From Dugong dugon (lineage: Eukaryota; Chordata; Mammalia; Sirenia; Dugongidae): a stretch of DNA of 64,000 nt. Position 1 is the stretch's first letter, and each line of letters opens with the position of its first letter. The notes under the pieces are model-generated. The model was not told the origin of the DNA. It was given only the letters and a program-made list of their open reading frames with translations, and made no database searches. The stretch spans positions 55,499,128 through 55,563,127 of the forward strand of contig CM057481.1 in assembly GCA_030035585.1 (NCBI GenBank), in the 5' to 3' direction. Positions 34,577-46,244 of this stretch are shown here, in pieces. Made by a program: the position numbers and the translations under genes.

Positions 34577-36473
34577 GTAAGCCAAGTCAAGATAACAATT
34601 GTGTGCTACCCAGTGACCCGGTTGTCAAAGCCTCTGTTAAGAACTGCATGCTTTTCAAGAAATTAAAAGACATAGAAGTGAGGGAAATATCAAATTGTCC
34701 ATCCAAATGTGTCAAAGTAACTATAGATAGACCTTGATCCTTTCATGAAAGGATTTTGTTGAGCCTTGTGTAGATCACTGCGCATGTCGTGCAGTCTTTC
34801 CTTTTGCTTAGACGTAATTTTAATGTCTTCTATTTTAAGAAGTCGTTTGAAATGATCTTTGCTATGTAGTTTTTGTATACAGTCCTCATCTGGTTAGAAA
34901 TTATCTTACCAACAATTGGAAGATGTCTTGGGTCATTCCACACATTGATGTCACCAACTCAGACGTCTACTAGTTTCAGGCAGGTAACAAAAATGAGCAA
35001 TGTAGGCCAGGTGAAAGGCAATAGGGAGTGGTGGGGACTGTGGTGAACTGGAGAGCTTTTGCCTTGGGAAAAAGAGGTAAGGCTACTCAGCTTTAGAATT
35101 TAGGCATAAAGAGTGGTTGTGAGCCATTGCTTTCAAGTGCTTAAAAGGTCTGGAGAGTGTGTTTTTATGTGAACGTAATGCTCAGTATGCGTACAGTCAC
35201 TGTGTAATGTGGCCTTAATCTAGCAGAGTGCAGTGAAATAACAAACTTTCCGGATCAGAGGGTTCCTTAATGATCAGAAATGACCTTAATGCCCAGAGGT
35301 TTCCTATATGACCAGAAGTTGTTTTATATCTTGAGTTGTTTTATTTACTAGTATTTTAATGAATCCATAATACTCATTTTCCATATCACATTTTTCCTAG
35401 AAAATTACTTTTTCCCCTTTGAATTACTTGTATTCCTTTTACGTATATTTTCCTTGCTTTAAGTTTCTGAAACATGAAGATAGATTTCCTTTCTACTAAA
35501 AAAAGTATCTACTAAAAGCAGATACAAACTAAATATTCAACATTGCTAGCTTTAGTATGAAAGTTGGAATGTATTTGACAAACACAGTGAAAGTGAGTAA
35601 TGAGTCTACGTTGCATCCTGATTCGGGAACCTTCTTAAGAAATTAAGTGATAGTTCCTTAAGAGAAAAACACAAGCTGATTACCACTGATTACTGACCTT
35701 CCTTTTGAAACTGTGGATTTGGAAAAGCTCATTGTAAAACCTTACAGAGAAAACAGATAACAGAGAGAAAAAATATTTACTCTTCTAGGTTATACTTGAG
35801 ATATGACTAAAGAACTGTCTTGTCCGAAAGAAGGGTAAGATAGCTGAATGATTTCAAGGGCTGCCAGACTTCAGCCTGGTTCTCTTTTTTCCAGTCAACA
35901 AGTTTTATCCTAGGACGATAAAGAAGGGGTTTTCTCCTAAAGCCGTGTGTCACTAAGCAGTGATGATGCAGTATTTTAGATTGCACACAGACTCTCAGAG
36001 TAGTTTTAATTCTTTTTTTTAATCTTTGTGACTAATTCAAGGAGAAATTTTTTAAACATCTAACGCTTGCTAATCTCTCTTTTTTAACCAAAGAGAAGAT
36101 AGGTCTTCTGATCAAAACTTGCCCAGCAATGTTCTCTAACTAGTGTTTAGTAAGCATATTTTGTTTTTATCATATATCCTTCAGTTATAACAAAGAATAT
36201 TAGTTTTCCATTTGAGAAATGAATGTTATGTTTCCTTTTCTAATAAGCTAAATTTTAAAAAAATAATAATGGCAGAAATCATGATGAACTGATCAGATGT
36301 CTGATGTTCAGGAACCTGTGTCCTGCAGAAACAAAATCAGCCATACCTTGTCTTCCAAACAAGTTGATGAAAGCCGTCCCTCTCAAGTGTCCAATAGCTG
36401 CCTGAGAATCTTAACTGAGTCTGTATTTCATATAATCGTGCACTGACATACTTTTCATTTTCTTGTTTTACAG
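34577..36473 (+). other. FRMD4B: FRMD4B intron, SINE-free
   Basis: This 1.9-kb intron (GTAAGC to TTTACAG) has no AfroSINE. It contains one copy (about 34795-35108) of a sequence that recurs just after the next exon. 35110-36470 shows nothing recognisable. Confidence 0.85.
34795..35108 (+). repeat. Intronic duplicate, copy 1
   Basis: Shares TTTTGCTTAGA, AATTTTAATG, TGTAGGCCAG, GGTGGGGACT and GGTGAACTGGAGA, in order, with 36548-36797. It carries about 70 nt missing from the other copy. Confidence 0.85.
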
Positions 36474-36539
36474 TGAGGACAGGGTAATTGAGCATTATTT
36501 GAAAATCAAAGGTCTGACTCGAGGTCAAGCTGTGGTTCA
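36474..36539 (+). CDS. FRMD4B: FRMD4B coding exon: middle of FERM F2
   Basis: The exon is 66 nt, from the third base of the split cysteine codon to the first two bases of a glutamine codon. It encodes EDRVIEHYLKIKGLTRGQAV plus V, residues 55-77 of the visible part. The TRGQA motif is typical of FRMD4 proteins. The acceptor is TTGTTTTACAG; the donor is CA/GTGAGT. A duplicated intronic sequence begins within about 15 nt of this donor (see findings). Confidence 0.93.
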
Positions 36540-36547
36540 GTGAGTGT

Positions 36548-36797
36548 CTTTCTTTCTTTTTGCTTAGATACAATTTTAATGTTTTCTGTTTGAAGAAGTG
36601 ATTTGAAATGGTTTTTGCCATAGAGTTTTTGTGTACACAGTTCTTATTTTAACTCAGATTCCGACCAGTATCAGACAGATAACAAAAGTGAGAAATGTAG
36701 GCCAGATATAGGACCATAAGGAATGGTGGGGACTATGGTGAACTGGAGAACTTTTGCCCTGGGAAAAGGAGGCAAGGCTACTTAGCTTTAGAATGTA
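36548..36797 (+). repeat. Intronic duplicate, copy 2
   Basis: Direct-orientation copy of 34795-35108 that starts about 10 nt after an FRMD4B splice donor. Most shared blocks differ by single substitutions. Confidence 0.85.
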
Positions 36798-37149
36798 GGC
36801 AAAATATTACCAGATTTTATTATATTTTCCAAGAGAAGCTGGAAATTCAGATTTTAAATCTCAATTTTAAAAATTAGGAAGTAATTGTAAGAAAGTTTTA
36901 ATATAATGTGAGCCAAACAAAACCTGTCCGGAGGCCATGTTTGGTTTCCCAGTTTGTGATTCTACTTTGGTTGGAGTACATGGTGTATTGTTGTTGAATA
37001 ATCCATTTCTTTATGCTACTAAGAATAGACCGTAGTGATATAGTTCTGAATTTTGTGACTTATAGAGTTACCATGTATTTATTAAGAACAGTTCATTTTC
37101 AGTAAGTCAGTTGCAAAAGGACAAATATCGTGTATTCCACTTAAATGAA

Positions 37150-37390
37150 ATATCTATAATAGACAAACTTATAAAGACCAAAGTTGATTAGCAGTTACCA
37201 AGGTGGAAGGGAGGGGAAAGGCGGGGTCATTGTTTAGGTGTCTGTTAATGGTGATGGAAAATTTGACAACAGATACTGGTGATGGTTGCACAACATTAAT
37301 GTAATTGGTGTCACTAAATTGTACATGAAAAAATGTTGAATTGGCAAATGTTGTGTTACATACTGTATTTTTACACAAATGATGCACACC
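37150..37390 (+). mobile_element. Old L1 3' end
   Basis: Contains GGTGATGGTTGCACAAC, ACTAAATTGTACATG and GCAAATGTTGTGTTACATA, the usual L1 terminal series. Confidence 0.75.
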
Positions 37391-38104
37391 TTCTAAGTTT
37401 GTTTGCCAACTGCACCACCACCCACCCCACCACCCTGCCGCGAGGTATTTTTATAAGTGTCGCTATGCCAATTTATTTTTACATGCTGCTGGAAAAAAAA
37501 ATTAGCATATTGTGCTTAGAAAATACCTGGCAGGGGGAGGGAGCAGTTGGCAAATAAACGTAGAAGGTGCACGTTATATGTGTAAAAATACAGTATATTT
37601 TTAGCACACAAAAAAGTTCACTTTCTACATTAAAGTTTTGAAATAATAAAAATTAATCTGTTTTAAAGACATTATTGCTGCAGTAATTATAGAATAATTT
37701 TATGGATGACTATAGACTTTAAAAAAAAAAAAACACTAAGTATAACATAGAACATGTGAGAACTGAAATAAGGACTTGGAGATCTTTTTCTTTTTTCCTG
37801 GTCAATGCATAGATTTTCCCAAAACCTCTACTTCTGTGCACGGTAATCTCATTTTTATCATAACACAGTTTCTGTAACCTTCAGGGCAGAAATCGGAAGT
37901 TTGTAGTCTTTAAGTGAAATCCTTAATGTTTTAACTCATTGTGCCTATTTCCTGAACTGAAAAAAAGGGGAAAAAAAAGGAACAAAGATTTCCCTGTAGG
38001 ATTTTAGACTAGGTTAGTGAGTGCATTACAAAACGTCCTTGCGTAAATACAGAGTCCTTTCACATCTGTTGATTGTTATCTTTGTAGTTCCAGATAAGAG
38101 ACTG

Positions 38105-38225
38105 TATAACGCGGTAGTTCAGACTCTAGAGAGTGTAGTCAGACTCATTTTGTTTGAATCCCGGCTGTGTAATTTAATCGGTGCATGATCTTGGTACATT
38201 TACTTAACCTCTTATTATTTATTTA
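38105..38225 (+). mobile_element. MIR fragment
   Basis: GTTTGAATCCCGGCTGTGTA and GTACATTTACTTAACCTC. Confidence 0.75.
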
Positions 38226-38324
38226 CATGTGGGTCATTGACTTAACAGTTATTAAATTATTGATTTCAAAGTCCAGAGAAATTGATCTTCAAAATGTCAT
38301 TAAAAAGTCCAATTGTATTAAACA

Positions 38325-38420
38325 GGAACCTCAATCCCTTGAGGGCAGGGAGGAAGTCTTACACAATTTAGTCCACCCCAAAACACCTTCAGGGAACACA
38401 ATAAGTATTTGTTGAATTAA
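38325..38420 (+). mobile_element. L2 3' end
   Basis: CCCTTGAGGGCAGGGAGG then AATAAGTATTTGTTGAATTA. Confidence 0.75.
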
Positions 38421-38499
38421 AACAGCAAGTGGTGTACGTACTGACGCCTGGCTCCCTCTGTCTGTCCGCCACATCCACCTTTTCTAAAATGAAAAGAAC

Positions 38500-38680
38500 T
38501 CCAGGGTGGTCCTGGAAAGAGATACATAGGTGGTGGGTTTCTGGGGCGATGGTCATAGACTATTTCTTGACCATGATGGTGGTTACAAAGGCATTAGTTT
38601 GTTAAACTAACCATATAAAGCTTTAGTGTGTTCTTCTTGGTATGTATATCATATTTCGATAAAAAGGGAAAGTAACCCTA
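38500..38680 (+). mobile_element. Old L1 3' end
   Basis: Contains GATGGTGGTTACAAAGGC and AAGCTTTAGTGTGTTC, then ATATTTCGATAAAAAG, a degraded version of the same terminal series. Confidence 0.65.
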
Positions 38681-38689
38681 AAGACACAT

Positions 38690-38959
38690 CTCAGAGACGC
38701 AGTAGGAGCACAATATATAAGAATCTTATGACTAGCTTTCCTGAGTTCAAATCCTGGCCGCATAATCCACTAGCCCTGTGACTTGGGACAAGTTGCTCAG
38801 TCTTTTCAGACCTCAGTTTCCCTAAAGGTAGAAAGCAAAACCACCACCACCACCAGCCCCACCCTGGGTCACTGATGAAGTGAAACAAAGCACACGTGGT
38901 GCTCAGTGCCGAGGCTGGTACGTAGTCAGCGTTCAGTAAATAGCAGTTGTTATTACAGT
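38690..38959 (+). mobile_element. MIR
   Basis: GAGTTCAAATCCTGGCCGC, GACTTGGGACAAGTTGC and AGACCTCAGTTTCCC, with a small (CCA)n expansion at 38840-38860. Confidence 0.85.
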
Positions 38960-39130
38960 AGGAGCCCTGGTGGCACACTGGTTGAGAGCTATGGCTGCTA
39001 ACCAAAAGGTTGGCAGTTCAAATCCACCAGCCGCTCCTTGGAAACCCTATGGGGCAGTTCTACTCTGCCTTACAGGGTCGCTATGAGTTGGACTCGACTT
39101 GACAGCAATGGGTTTCGGGTTTTGGGGGGT
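38960..39130 (+). mobile_element. AfroSINE, short form
   Basis: Near-consensus copy from GGAGCCCTGGTGGCACAC to a GGGTTTCGGGTTTTGGGG tail, at the 3' end of a MIR. It is the SINE closest upstream of an exon, about 550 nt. Confidence 0.93.
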
Positions 39131-39684
39131 TTATTGTTACTGCAAAAAATAACGAGTGATATCATTGTTTCGGTTCTTGGGGGAGAGGTATTTTTAAGCC
39201 AAGATTACCTACAAGAAAATCCACTCTTTTTAAGTATACATTTTCAAGACAGATGTTTACAGTTATGTAATCTCTACCACAGTCAACGGAGGGAATAACT
39301 TTTTGTTTTAAACGTATTATGAGCATGTTCCAAAAGTTGATTTTCATTGCTTCCTTTATTAGGTGCTTACATTAAAAAATACTTGCAATTTGAGTTTATA
39401 CTACAATACACTGTAATATAATATAGTATGTTTATTAATATGTCGAAAATAAGATTTCCTATAGCTTTTTGAAATTGAAGTTCTGTTAACAACTTTCTCA
39501 ACTTTGGATAGGGTAAAATGTATTACTCCCCAGAAAGGTTTACTCTGTTTCTACTGGAGTCAAACCTTTAGTCATGGTGGTATGAGGAAAGTAGATAGAA
39601 ATTGTGTTTCTTTAAACCACTTTTCCCATTAGGGTGCTCTGAATATTTTAATCAGAGATTATGGTATATATTCATTTTCCATAG

Positions 39685-39742
39685 GTATATGAGAATAGTA
39701 GAAGCTCTACCAACATATGGGGTCCATTACTATGCAGTAAAG
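39685..39742 (+). CDS. FRMD4B: FRMD4B coding exon: end of FERM F2
   Basis: The exon is 58 nt; one base completes the glutamine codon and 19 codons follow, ending in phase 0. It encodes YMRIVEALPTYGVHYYAVK, residues 78-96 of the visible part and the last helix of F2. The motif YGVHYYAVK is highly conserved in FRMD4A and FRMD4B. The acceptor is TTTTCCATAG and the donor AAG/GTAAGT. Confidence 0.93.
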
Positions 39743-41382
39743 GTAAGTACTTGCACATGACAAAGCTTTCATCATGCCCACGATGTTCTGAGACTTCCTG
39801 AACAACACTAACGTTGTAAAGTCACATAAACCTATATGTATGTAAGTGTATGTAACCTGTCAGTAGGAAATTGCAGCATTTAGAGTAGGACTGATTTTTT
39901 TTTTTTTAAATAAAAGCCCGATCATTTTTTAGCAAATTATAAGGCATACTGTTTTTAAAAATACTTAACCTATTTGCATATTTTCCCAAAAACCAAGCCA
40001 AATCCACTGCCACTGAGTTGATTTTGATCCTTAACAACCCTATAGGACAGAAGAGAACTGCCCCATAGGGTTTTCGAGGCTGTAAATCTTAATGGAGGCA
40101 GACTACCACATCTTTCTCCCGTGGAGTGGCTGGCAGATTCAAACTGCCGACCTTTCGGTTAGCAGCCGAGTGCTTAACCACTGCATTACCAGAGCCCCTA
40201 TGTTTTCCCGAGACCTCTCTTAATCCTAAAATATTCAGATCATCCTCTTTTGATGCACCTATTCCTGTTGCTATCCTGGCTGATTTTTCTTATTTCTGGT
40301 TGTTCACCTGTCAGAGTCTTCCAGACCTTCATTTGACAGTGCTTTGGAGACTCATGCACGCTCCAATGTTATTTCAACAACTTCATAAAATGCTGAAGTA
40401 TTTGTAGGATTTGCACTACCCTTCAATCAGTGTGTTGTATTGCATAGTATTTTCAGATATTTATAAGCAGGGAGAGATTGTCAAATATTTTAAGATGAGG
40501 AGCAGAGATGAAACAATGTTAAGAAGAGAGTCTTGTTTGAAAGGGGAATAATTTTATAATTGATGAATTCTTGAGTGACTATTTTTAAATTATGACAGTG
40601 TTCAAATTCCTACCTAATTCAGAATGGTGGGGAATTGGATGATAAATACTTGCATAATAAGGACACAGTATACTAAATATATGAACTAATTCAATTTTAA
40701 CTTCTGCTGATTTTTCATTTGTTTTCACGAGTGTCTGTCTAACCTAGGTTTTTCTTTCCTTATGTGAATACATCCTAAAAGATAAATTTATGGGGTAAAA
40801 AAAAAATACTGCTTACCTCCCCATATGTACTCAAACTGATTATTCAAACATCCTGTCATTGAATTGTATAGTTCTCCGAAAGAGTTTTTTCAGTGTTTCC
40901 ATATTCATTGTAAGTAAGCATCAGGATTTGGAACCATTTTTCTCATCTTTGTAATTCCTAAAAAAAAACTTCCCTAATCTTTATAGCTAGTTACTAATTG
41001 AGAGAACAAAGAGCTTTTTTTTTTTTTGATGGATAACTGACTTTGTACTCTGGATTAATTCTTTTTTTTCTCTCTGCATTAATTCTTAGTTGAATTACTT
41101 ACACTTTATTTCTTTTTGCCAACTGTTTAATTAAAACAGTAATGCTTCATTCTTTTTGATGATATTAACAGTATTGGTTTGTTTTGCCTTATAGATCTTG
41201 TTTGAAGAAACTCTAAGAAGGCATTTTAATAGCAAGTTAGGTTTTTAAGTGGTGTTTTGTTTACCAAGACAGCTTTATTTTGACTTGCTGATACTTATTA
41301 AGGGATGACATTGGTAAATATTACTTCATCTCTGGAAGAGCTAACAATTAGGCCTTGTTTCTCATGCTTTTCCATCTTCTAG
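39743..41382 (+). other. FRMD4B: FRMD4B intron
   Basis: This 1.6-kb intron (GTAAGT to TCTTCTAG) contains one AfroSINE near its 5' end. 40210-41382 is AT-rich, with no element that I recognise. Confidence 0.85.
39988..40199 (-). mobile_element. AfroSINE, long form
   Basis: Flanked by ATATTTTCCC (39978-39987) and ATGTTTTCCC (40200-40209). It lies about 245 nt after an FRMD4B splice donor. Confidence 0.92.
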
Positions 41383-41469
41383 GATAAACAAGGAATTCCT
41401 TGGTGGCTTGGAATCAGCTATAAAGGAATCGGCCAGTATGATTTACAAGATAAAGTGAAGCCTCGGAAA
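41383..41469 (+). CDS. FRMD4B: FRMD4B coding exon: start of FERM F3 (PH-like)
   Basis: The exon is 87 nt, 29 codons, phase 0 at both ends. It encodes DKQGIPWWLGISYKGIGQYD and then LQDKVKPRK, residues 97-125 of the visible part and the first strands of the PH/PTB-like F3 lobe. GIGQYD favours FRMD4B; the paralogue FRMD4A, as I recall it, has an F in place of the second G. The acceptor is CCATCTTCTAG and the donor AAA/GTAAGT. Confidence 0.93.
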
Positions 41470-41629
41470 GTAAGTATGAGTCATTTGAAGCACTCATAAG
41501 GAAAGGTTATTAACTAACCTTGAACTGTTCTAGAGCTGACAACATTAACTTCAAGAGGCCCTGAGCAGTCGTGAGCAAAGAACCATAATGAATGAAGCCA
41601 TGGGTTCAGAATAGACTCCAAGTACAAAA

Positions 41630-41990
41630 CAATTTTTATAATTCATTGATATACCGTTTACACAACAATTCCACTTCTGGTCATTTATTCTAAGGAAATA
41701 ATCAAAATTACGCACACAGATTTAACTAAAGCGTAGTTTACGAGTGCTCACAATTTGGTTTCCATTTTAAGATAGTATGAACAGTATGATGCCACTTGTT
41801 TTATAAATAATATATGTGTTGTGTTGGATGGTTAGGCAGATGGACAAATTGTAAGGACATAAGCCAAAATTTTTGCCTGCTGGTTACCTCTCAGTGGTAC
41901 AGCTATAAGTAATCTATTGCTACTGTTAACCTTTCTGCTTACCTTTCTTTCAAAATCTCCTATGTTAAACATGTTTGCTTTTTATAAAGA
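41630..41990 (+). mobile_element. Old L1 end
   Basis: ACAATTCCACTTCTGGTC, TCTAAGGAAATAATCAAAAT and CAGTATGATGCCACTTG are typical of the L1 ORF2 end and 3' UTR. It starts about 160 nt after an FRMD4B donor. Confidence 0.72.
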
Positions 41991-42059
41991 AAGAAAAGTT
42001 ACTTCTGTTTATTATAAAGTCTACATTTTCCAGACCTAAATAAGTTACATTATTTTCAA

Positions 42060-42187
42060 TTACAATTTGATTTTTTTTAATTGTTATTAAAATATATACA
42101 ACACATTTGCCAGTTCAATATTTTTTAGGTGTTACATTTTGATTTTGACACTGTTTTCTTGACCCAAATGTACAATACATTTTTGCC
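42060..42187 (-). mobile_element. L1-like fragment
   Basis: ATATACAACACATTTGCCAG resembles the 3' UTR pattern of the other inverted L1 copies. It hosts the L1 insertion that follows. Confidence 0.5.
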
Positions 42188-42198
42188 TATGTAAGAAT

Positions 42199-43046
42199 TT
42201 TTTTTACTTGTACTTTAGATGAAGGTTTACAGAACAGACTAGCTTCTCATTAAATAATTAATACACATATTGTTTTGTGACATTGAGTGCCAACCCCATG
42301 ACATGTCAACACTCTCCCCTTCTCTACCCTGGGTTCCTTATTACCGGCTTTCCTGTCTCCTCCTGCCCTCTTGTGCTTGACCCTCCTGGGCTGGTGTACT
42401 CATTTAGTCTCGTATTGTTTTATGGACCAGTCTGACCTTTGGCTGAAGGGTGAACCTCAGGAGTCACTTCATTACTGAGCTAAAAGAGTATCCTGGGGCC
42501 ATACTCTCAGATTTCTTCAGTCTGTGTCAGACCACTAAGTCTGGTCTCTTTTTGTTTTTTTTTTTTTTTTTTTTTTGGTGAGTTAGAAGTTTGTTCTCTG
42601 TCCAGGACCTTCTTTGTGATCCTTGTCACAGCAGTTGGTGGTGGTAGCCAGGCACCATCTAGTTGTGCTGGACTCAGTCTGGTGGAGGCTGTAGTACTTG
42701 TGGTCCACTAGTCCTTTGGGCTAATTTTTTCCTTATGTCTTTGGTTTTCTTCGTTCTTCCTTGCTCCTGACAGGATGAGACCAGTGGAGTATCTTAAACG
42801 GCCGCTTACAAAATGGCCGCTTACAAGATCCTACTCACCAGAGTAGAATGTACAACATTTTCTTTATAAACTATATTATGCCAGTTGAGCTAGATGTTCC
42901 CTGAGACCATGGTCCCCACACCCCTCAGCCCAGTAATTTGGTCCCTTAGGCAGTTTGGATGTGTCTGTGGAGCTTCCATAACCTTGCCTTGGACAAGTTG
43001 TGCTGGCTTCCCCAGTACTGTGTACTGTCTTACCCTTCATCAAGTT
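42199..43046 (-). mobile_element. L1 3' UTR copy with target duplication
   Basis: Flanked by a perfect TATGTAAGAAT at 42188-42198 and 43047-43057. It is homologous to the 3' UTRs at 29.4 and 54.2 kb and carries an internal poly-T run of about 22 bases after 42553. Confidence 0.94.
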
Positions 43047-43909
43047 TATGTAAGAATCAGTACAGAGCAACATCACGCTGCCCTTGGCCTACTCCTCTCT
43101 GTAATGACTTAAAGGCTGACTAATGCCACCTTGATTTGTGCCCTCCCTGTTCGTTGCTGCCATCACTGGGAGTGAAACAATTGCCTGTAATAACAGATCG
43201 TAGTCAACCTACCTGTGTTATCACAACCCGACGTCACAGCCTTAAATATCCCCTATCGCTGATGTCTGTCTCTTGCTTTAATGTATATTAGAAAAACAGC
43301 CATGCTCTTCATAAAGCAGCCCTTATAATCACACCACAGAACTGTGCATCTTCTCAGAGTCCTACCAGCTTCAATCAGTGCTCACAGCCTTCCTTTGAGT
43401 TCTGAAAAAAATCACTTCCCATTTTAGGGCTGTGAACTGACAGAGACAATACAAAAGGGCTACCAGCCCCTTCCTAATGCTGGAACTCTGCTATCTTGGA
43501 TCAGTCTAGTTGGGCATTGAGGTTTCCTAGCACAAATTTTCAATGAAATAATAAAACATCATTCAACACCCAATGTCCATCTTCAGAGATACTAAGAGAC
43601 CATCTATGCATCATTGGAATTTTGTCTTTATAACTTCGGTGACTGAGATTAATTTAAGCAAGGAACACTTTCTTAATTTCCAGGACTAATAGGAGTATTG
43701 TTGTTCCTACTTGTTCTTAAAGTTTGCTTCTAAAAACAAATTTCTAGTAAGTTAATGTTCGTAATGAAGGGTGCCCAATGTTTTTCAAATATTTTTAAAA
43801 AGCATTTTTATTTATGGTTGCATATTTTTTCCCAAAAGGAGTAAGTATTCGTTGTAAAAAACTATCTGTCGTCGTTAACTATTTGTTCTTTTGTAACAAA
43901 AAAAGCAAA

Positions 43910-44202
43910 CGCTACGGAAATAACATGAATTAAGACAGGAAGCCCTCCTGCAGTCCCGCCCCTCCCTCTTGCTAACCTGCTATTGGGGAATGATCCTGAT
44001 TCATTCAGACTTTATCAATGTATATAGTTAGATTTTTAAAAGAGAGAAAAATTGTACAATAACATACTCTTGTATACCTTGCCATACATATTTCTCCAGG
44101 TCACTTAGAAACAGATCTTTTTTTTATTTTTTAAAGCTGCCTAGTATTCCATTATATGCAAATAAGTTATTTAACCAGTTCCTTTTTGATGGGCATTATG
44201 TT
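43910..44202 (-). mobile_element. Old L1-like 3' fragment
   Basis: CATACATATTTCTCCAGGTC and GCCTAGTATTCCATTATATG resemble inverted L1 UTR sequence. It appears to resume after the SINE at 44537 (GTTGTTTCCATTGTGG). Confidence 0.6.
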
Positions 44203-44537
44203 GTTTTCAGGGGGCAATGTTGATTCAGTGGTAGAATTCTCACCTTCATACAGGAGACCCTGGTTTGATTCCCAGCGTTTGCACCTCATGCATAGCTACC
44301 ACCCATCTGTCAGTGGAGGCTTTGTGTTACTATGTGTTGTTATGATGCCAAACAGGTTTCAGCAGAACTTCCAAACTAAAACAAACTAAGAAGAAAGGCC
44401 TGGCAATCTACTTCTGAAAATCAGCCAGTGAAAACCCTAGAGATCACAACAGTCCAGTCCACAACCAACTATGGGGATGGCACAGGACCAGGCAGTATTT
44501 CGTTCTGTTGTACATGGTGTCGCTAACAACAACAAAT
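44203..44537 (+). mobile_element. SINE with tRNA-Gly-like head
   Basis: Contains TTCAGTGGTAGAATTCTCAC and GGTTTGATTCCCAGCG, then the same body, a tail with TTTCGTTCTGTTGTACATGG and a terminal (AAC)n. It sits inside an old L1-like 3' fragment. Confidence 0.86.
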
Positions 44538-45528
44538 AGTTGTTTCCATTGTGGGGTGTGGAGAATAACAATGACTCCCAGCCAAGGCAAATAACTAGCC
44601 CTAATTTATCTATTCTGTAAGACCAAATTATTGCCAGTCATTAACCCTTAAGGTAGGACTCACCTATGTTAAATTTTTTTTGCCAATTTATTTCTCCTCT
44701 GAATTTTACTTTAAGAAAGAACACTTAAATCTCTTGCTTGTTTTACCGAACCTTGCTTGTAAGGTATAACTTAAGTTGACTCACAAGCAGTTTCTTAGAT
44801 AATGTGAATTGGTTAAGATTGGGATTTCCACAGAAGGTAAATGCATCCACTAAAAATAACAAGGCTTTCTCCCACAATAATGGTGAATCAGAAGCCGCAC
44901 AGTAAATATTGCACTTAATTTCCTCTCCTTTGCCTGCGACTCACAGGTTGTTTTTTTTTTAATTCACAGTTTCATAGAAATTGGTAAATAGTCTTTGACA
45001 CTGATCATAATCAGGTTTGCTTATTCATTCCAGCATTTGGACAAGGGTCAGAAGCCATTTCCTTTTTTTTTTCATTTGCTGAGTTTTCCTATTTTTTTTC
45101 AAGACATGCCAGTCAGTTCAAAAAAGACCATGAAACAGGCCATCTGGTGTTATCTCTTCCTTGCCTACTCTTCCTCAGTTATTTTAGTAGGTCTCCATTC
45201 TGTACCACCGTTGGTTTCTTCTTTTCTTCCATTAAAATCTGAAAGTGGATTTTGTTTTTATACAGTCATTTTCCATGTCCAAACAACTTAAGGGTTTAAT
45301 TGGAGGGAACACGTTCTACCATTTCCTCTCCTGGCTCAGTGTGCACCAATGGAAGACTGTATAATTTCAAGAGCTGTGACCACTGACTTTGAAAGGGAAG
45401 ATTATGCTTCAGCTGTTTGCATGGAACTGTGCACACAACAAGTTACCAATGGCTGGACAGCAATAAAGGTCAAATTGACAAACTCTAATGATTAAACGAA
45501 GGCTGTAATCGAGGCCTCATAGATGCTC

Positions 45529-45730
45529 AGGTGGGCCCTGGTGGCATAGTGATTAAAGCACTTGGCTGTTAACCCAAAGGTTGGCAGCTTAAACCCACCA
45601 GCCGCTCCTCGGGAGAAAGACATGGCAGTCTGCTTCCATAAAGATTTACAGCCTTGGAAACCCTATGGGGCAGTTCTACTTTATTCTCTAGGGTCACTAT
45701 GAGTCGGAATCGACTTGACGGCAGTGGTTT
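45529..45730 (+). mobile_element. AfroSINE, long form
   Basis: Flanked by the perfect repeat ATAGATGCTC at 45519-45528 and 45731-45740. Confidence 0.95.
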
Positions 45731-45929
45731 ATAGATGCTCCACCACGTGCCTGCCTTGTTACGATTATGTGGTGTAGAAGCAGACCAGAAGGAGGGAGAT
45801 TTACCAACAGTAAGAGACTGATACCGAAAGGCTGTTTGGAAACATACTGTCAGTTATAGCTTTTGAATGCTGGGGGCTGTGTTTGTTGTAACTCCCGGAG
45901 CGCCCAGCAAATGCTCTTCATGTATTTTT

Positions 45930-46110
45930 GTATAATTTATTTTATTTTTCGTTGTTCAGAATATATACCAATTTAACAGTTTCTACAGGTACAATTCAGT
46001 GACATTGATTCCATTCTTTGAGTTGTACAACTGTTCTCACCTTCCTTCTCTGAGTTGTTCCTCCCCCATTATAAACTCACTGCCCCCTAAGTTTCTTACG
46101 TAATCTTTCA
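45930..46110 (-). mobile_element. L1-like 3' fragment
   Basis: GGTACAATTCAGTGACATTG and CAACTGTTCTCACCTTCC match the pattern of other inverted L1 3' ends here. Confidence 0.65.
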
Positions 46111-46244
46111 AGCTGTTGTTGTCAATTTCATCGCTTATAGACAGGTCGTAAAAGAGTACAGTGCTCCAGGCAGACATTCTTTGCTAGGTAAGATAAACTA
46201 CTGTTTGGTTTTTAGAAGATTTCAGGGGATATTTTCAATGGGCT

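Larger units (their letters stand above)
36540..39684 (+). other. FRMD4B: FRMD4B intron
   Basis: This 3.1-kb intron (GTGAGT to TCCATAG) holds the second copy of the intronic duplication, sense L1 3'-end fragments, MIR and L2 remnants and one AfroSINE close to its 3' end. 37560-38100 and 39136-39684 show nothing recognisable. Confidence 0.85.
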
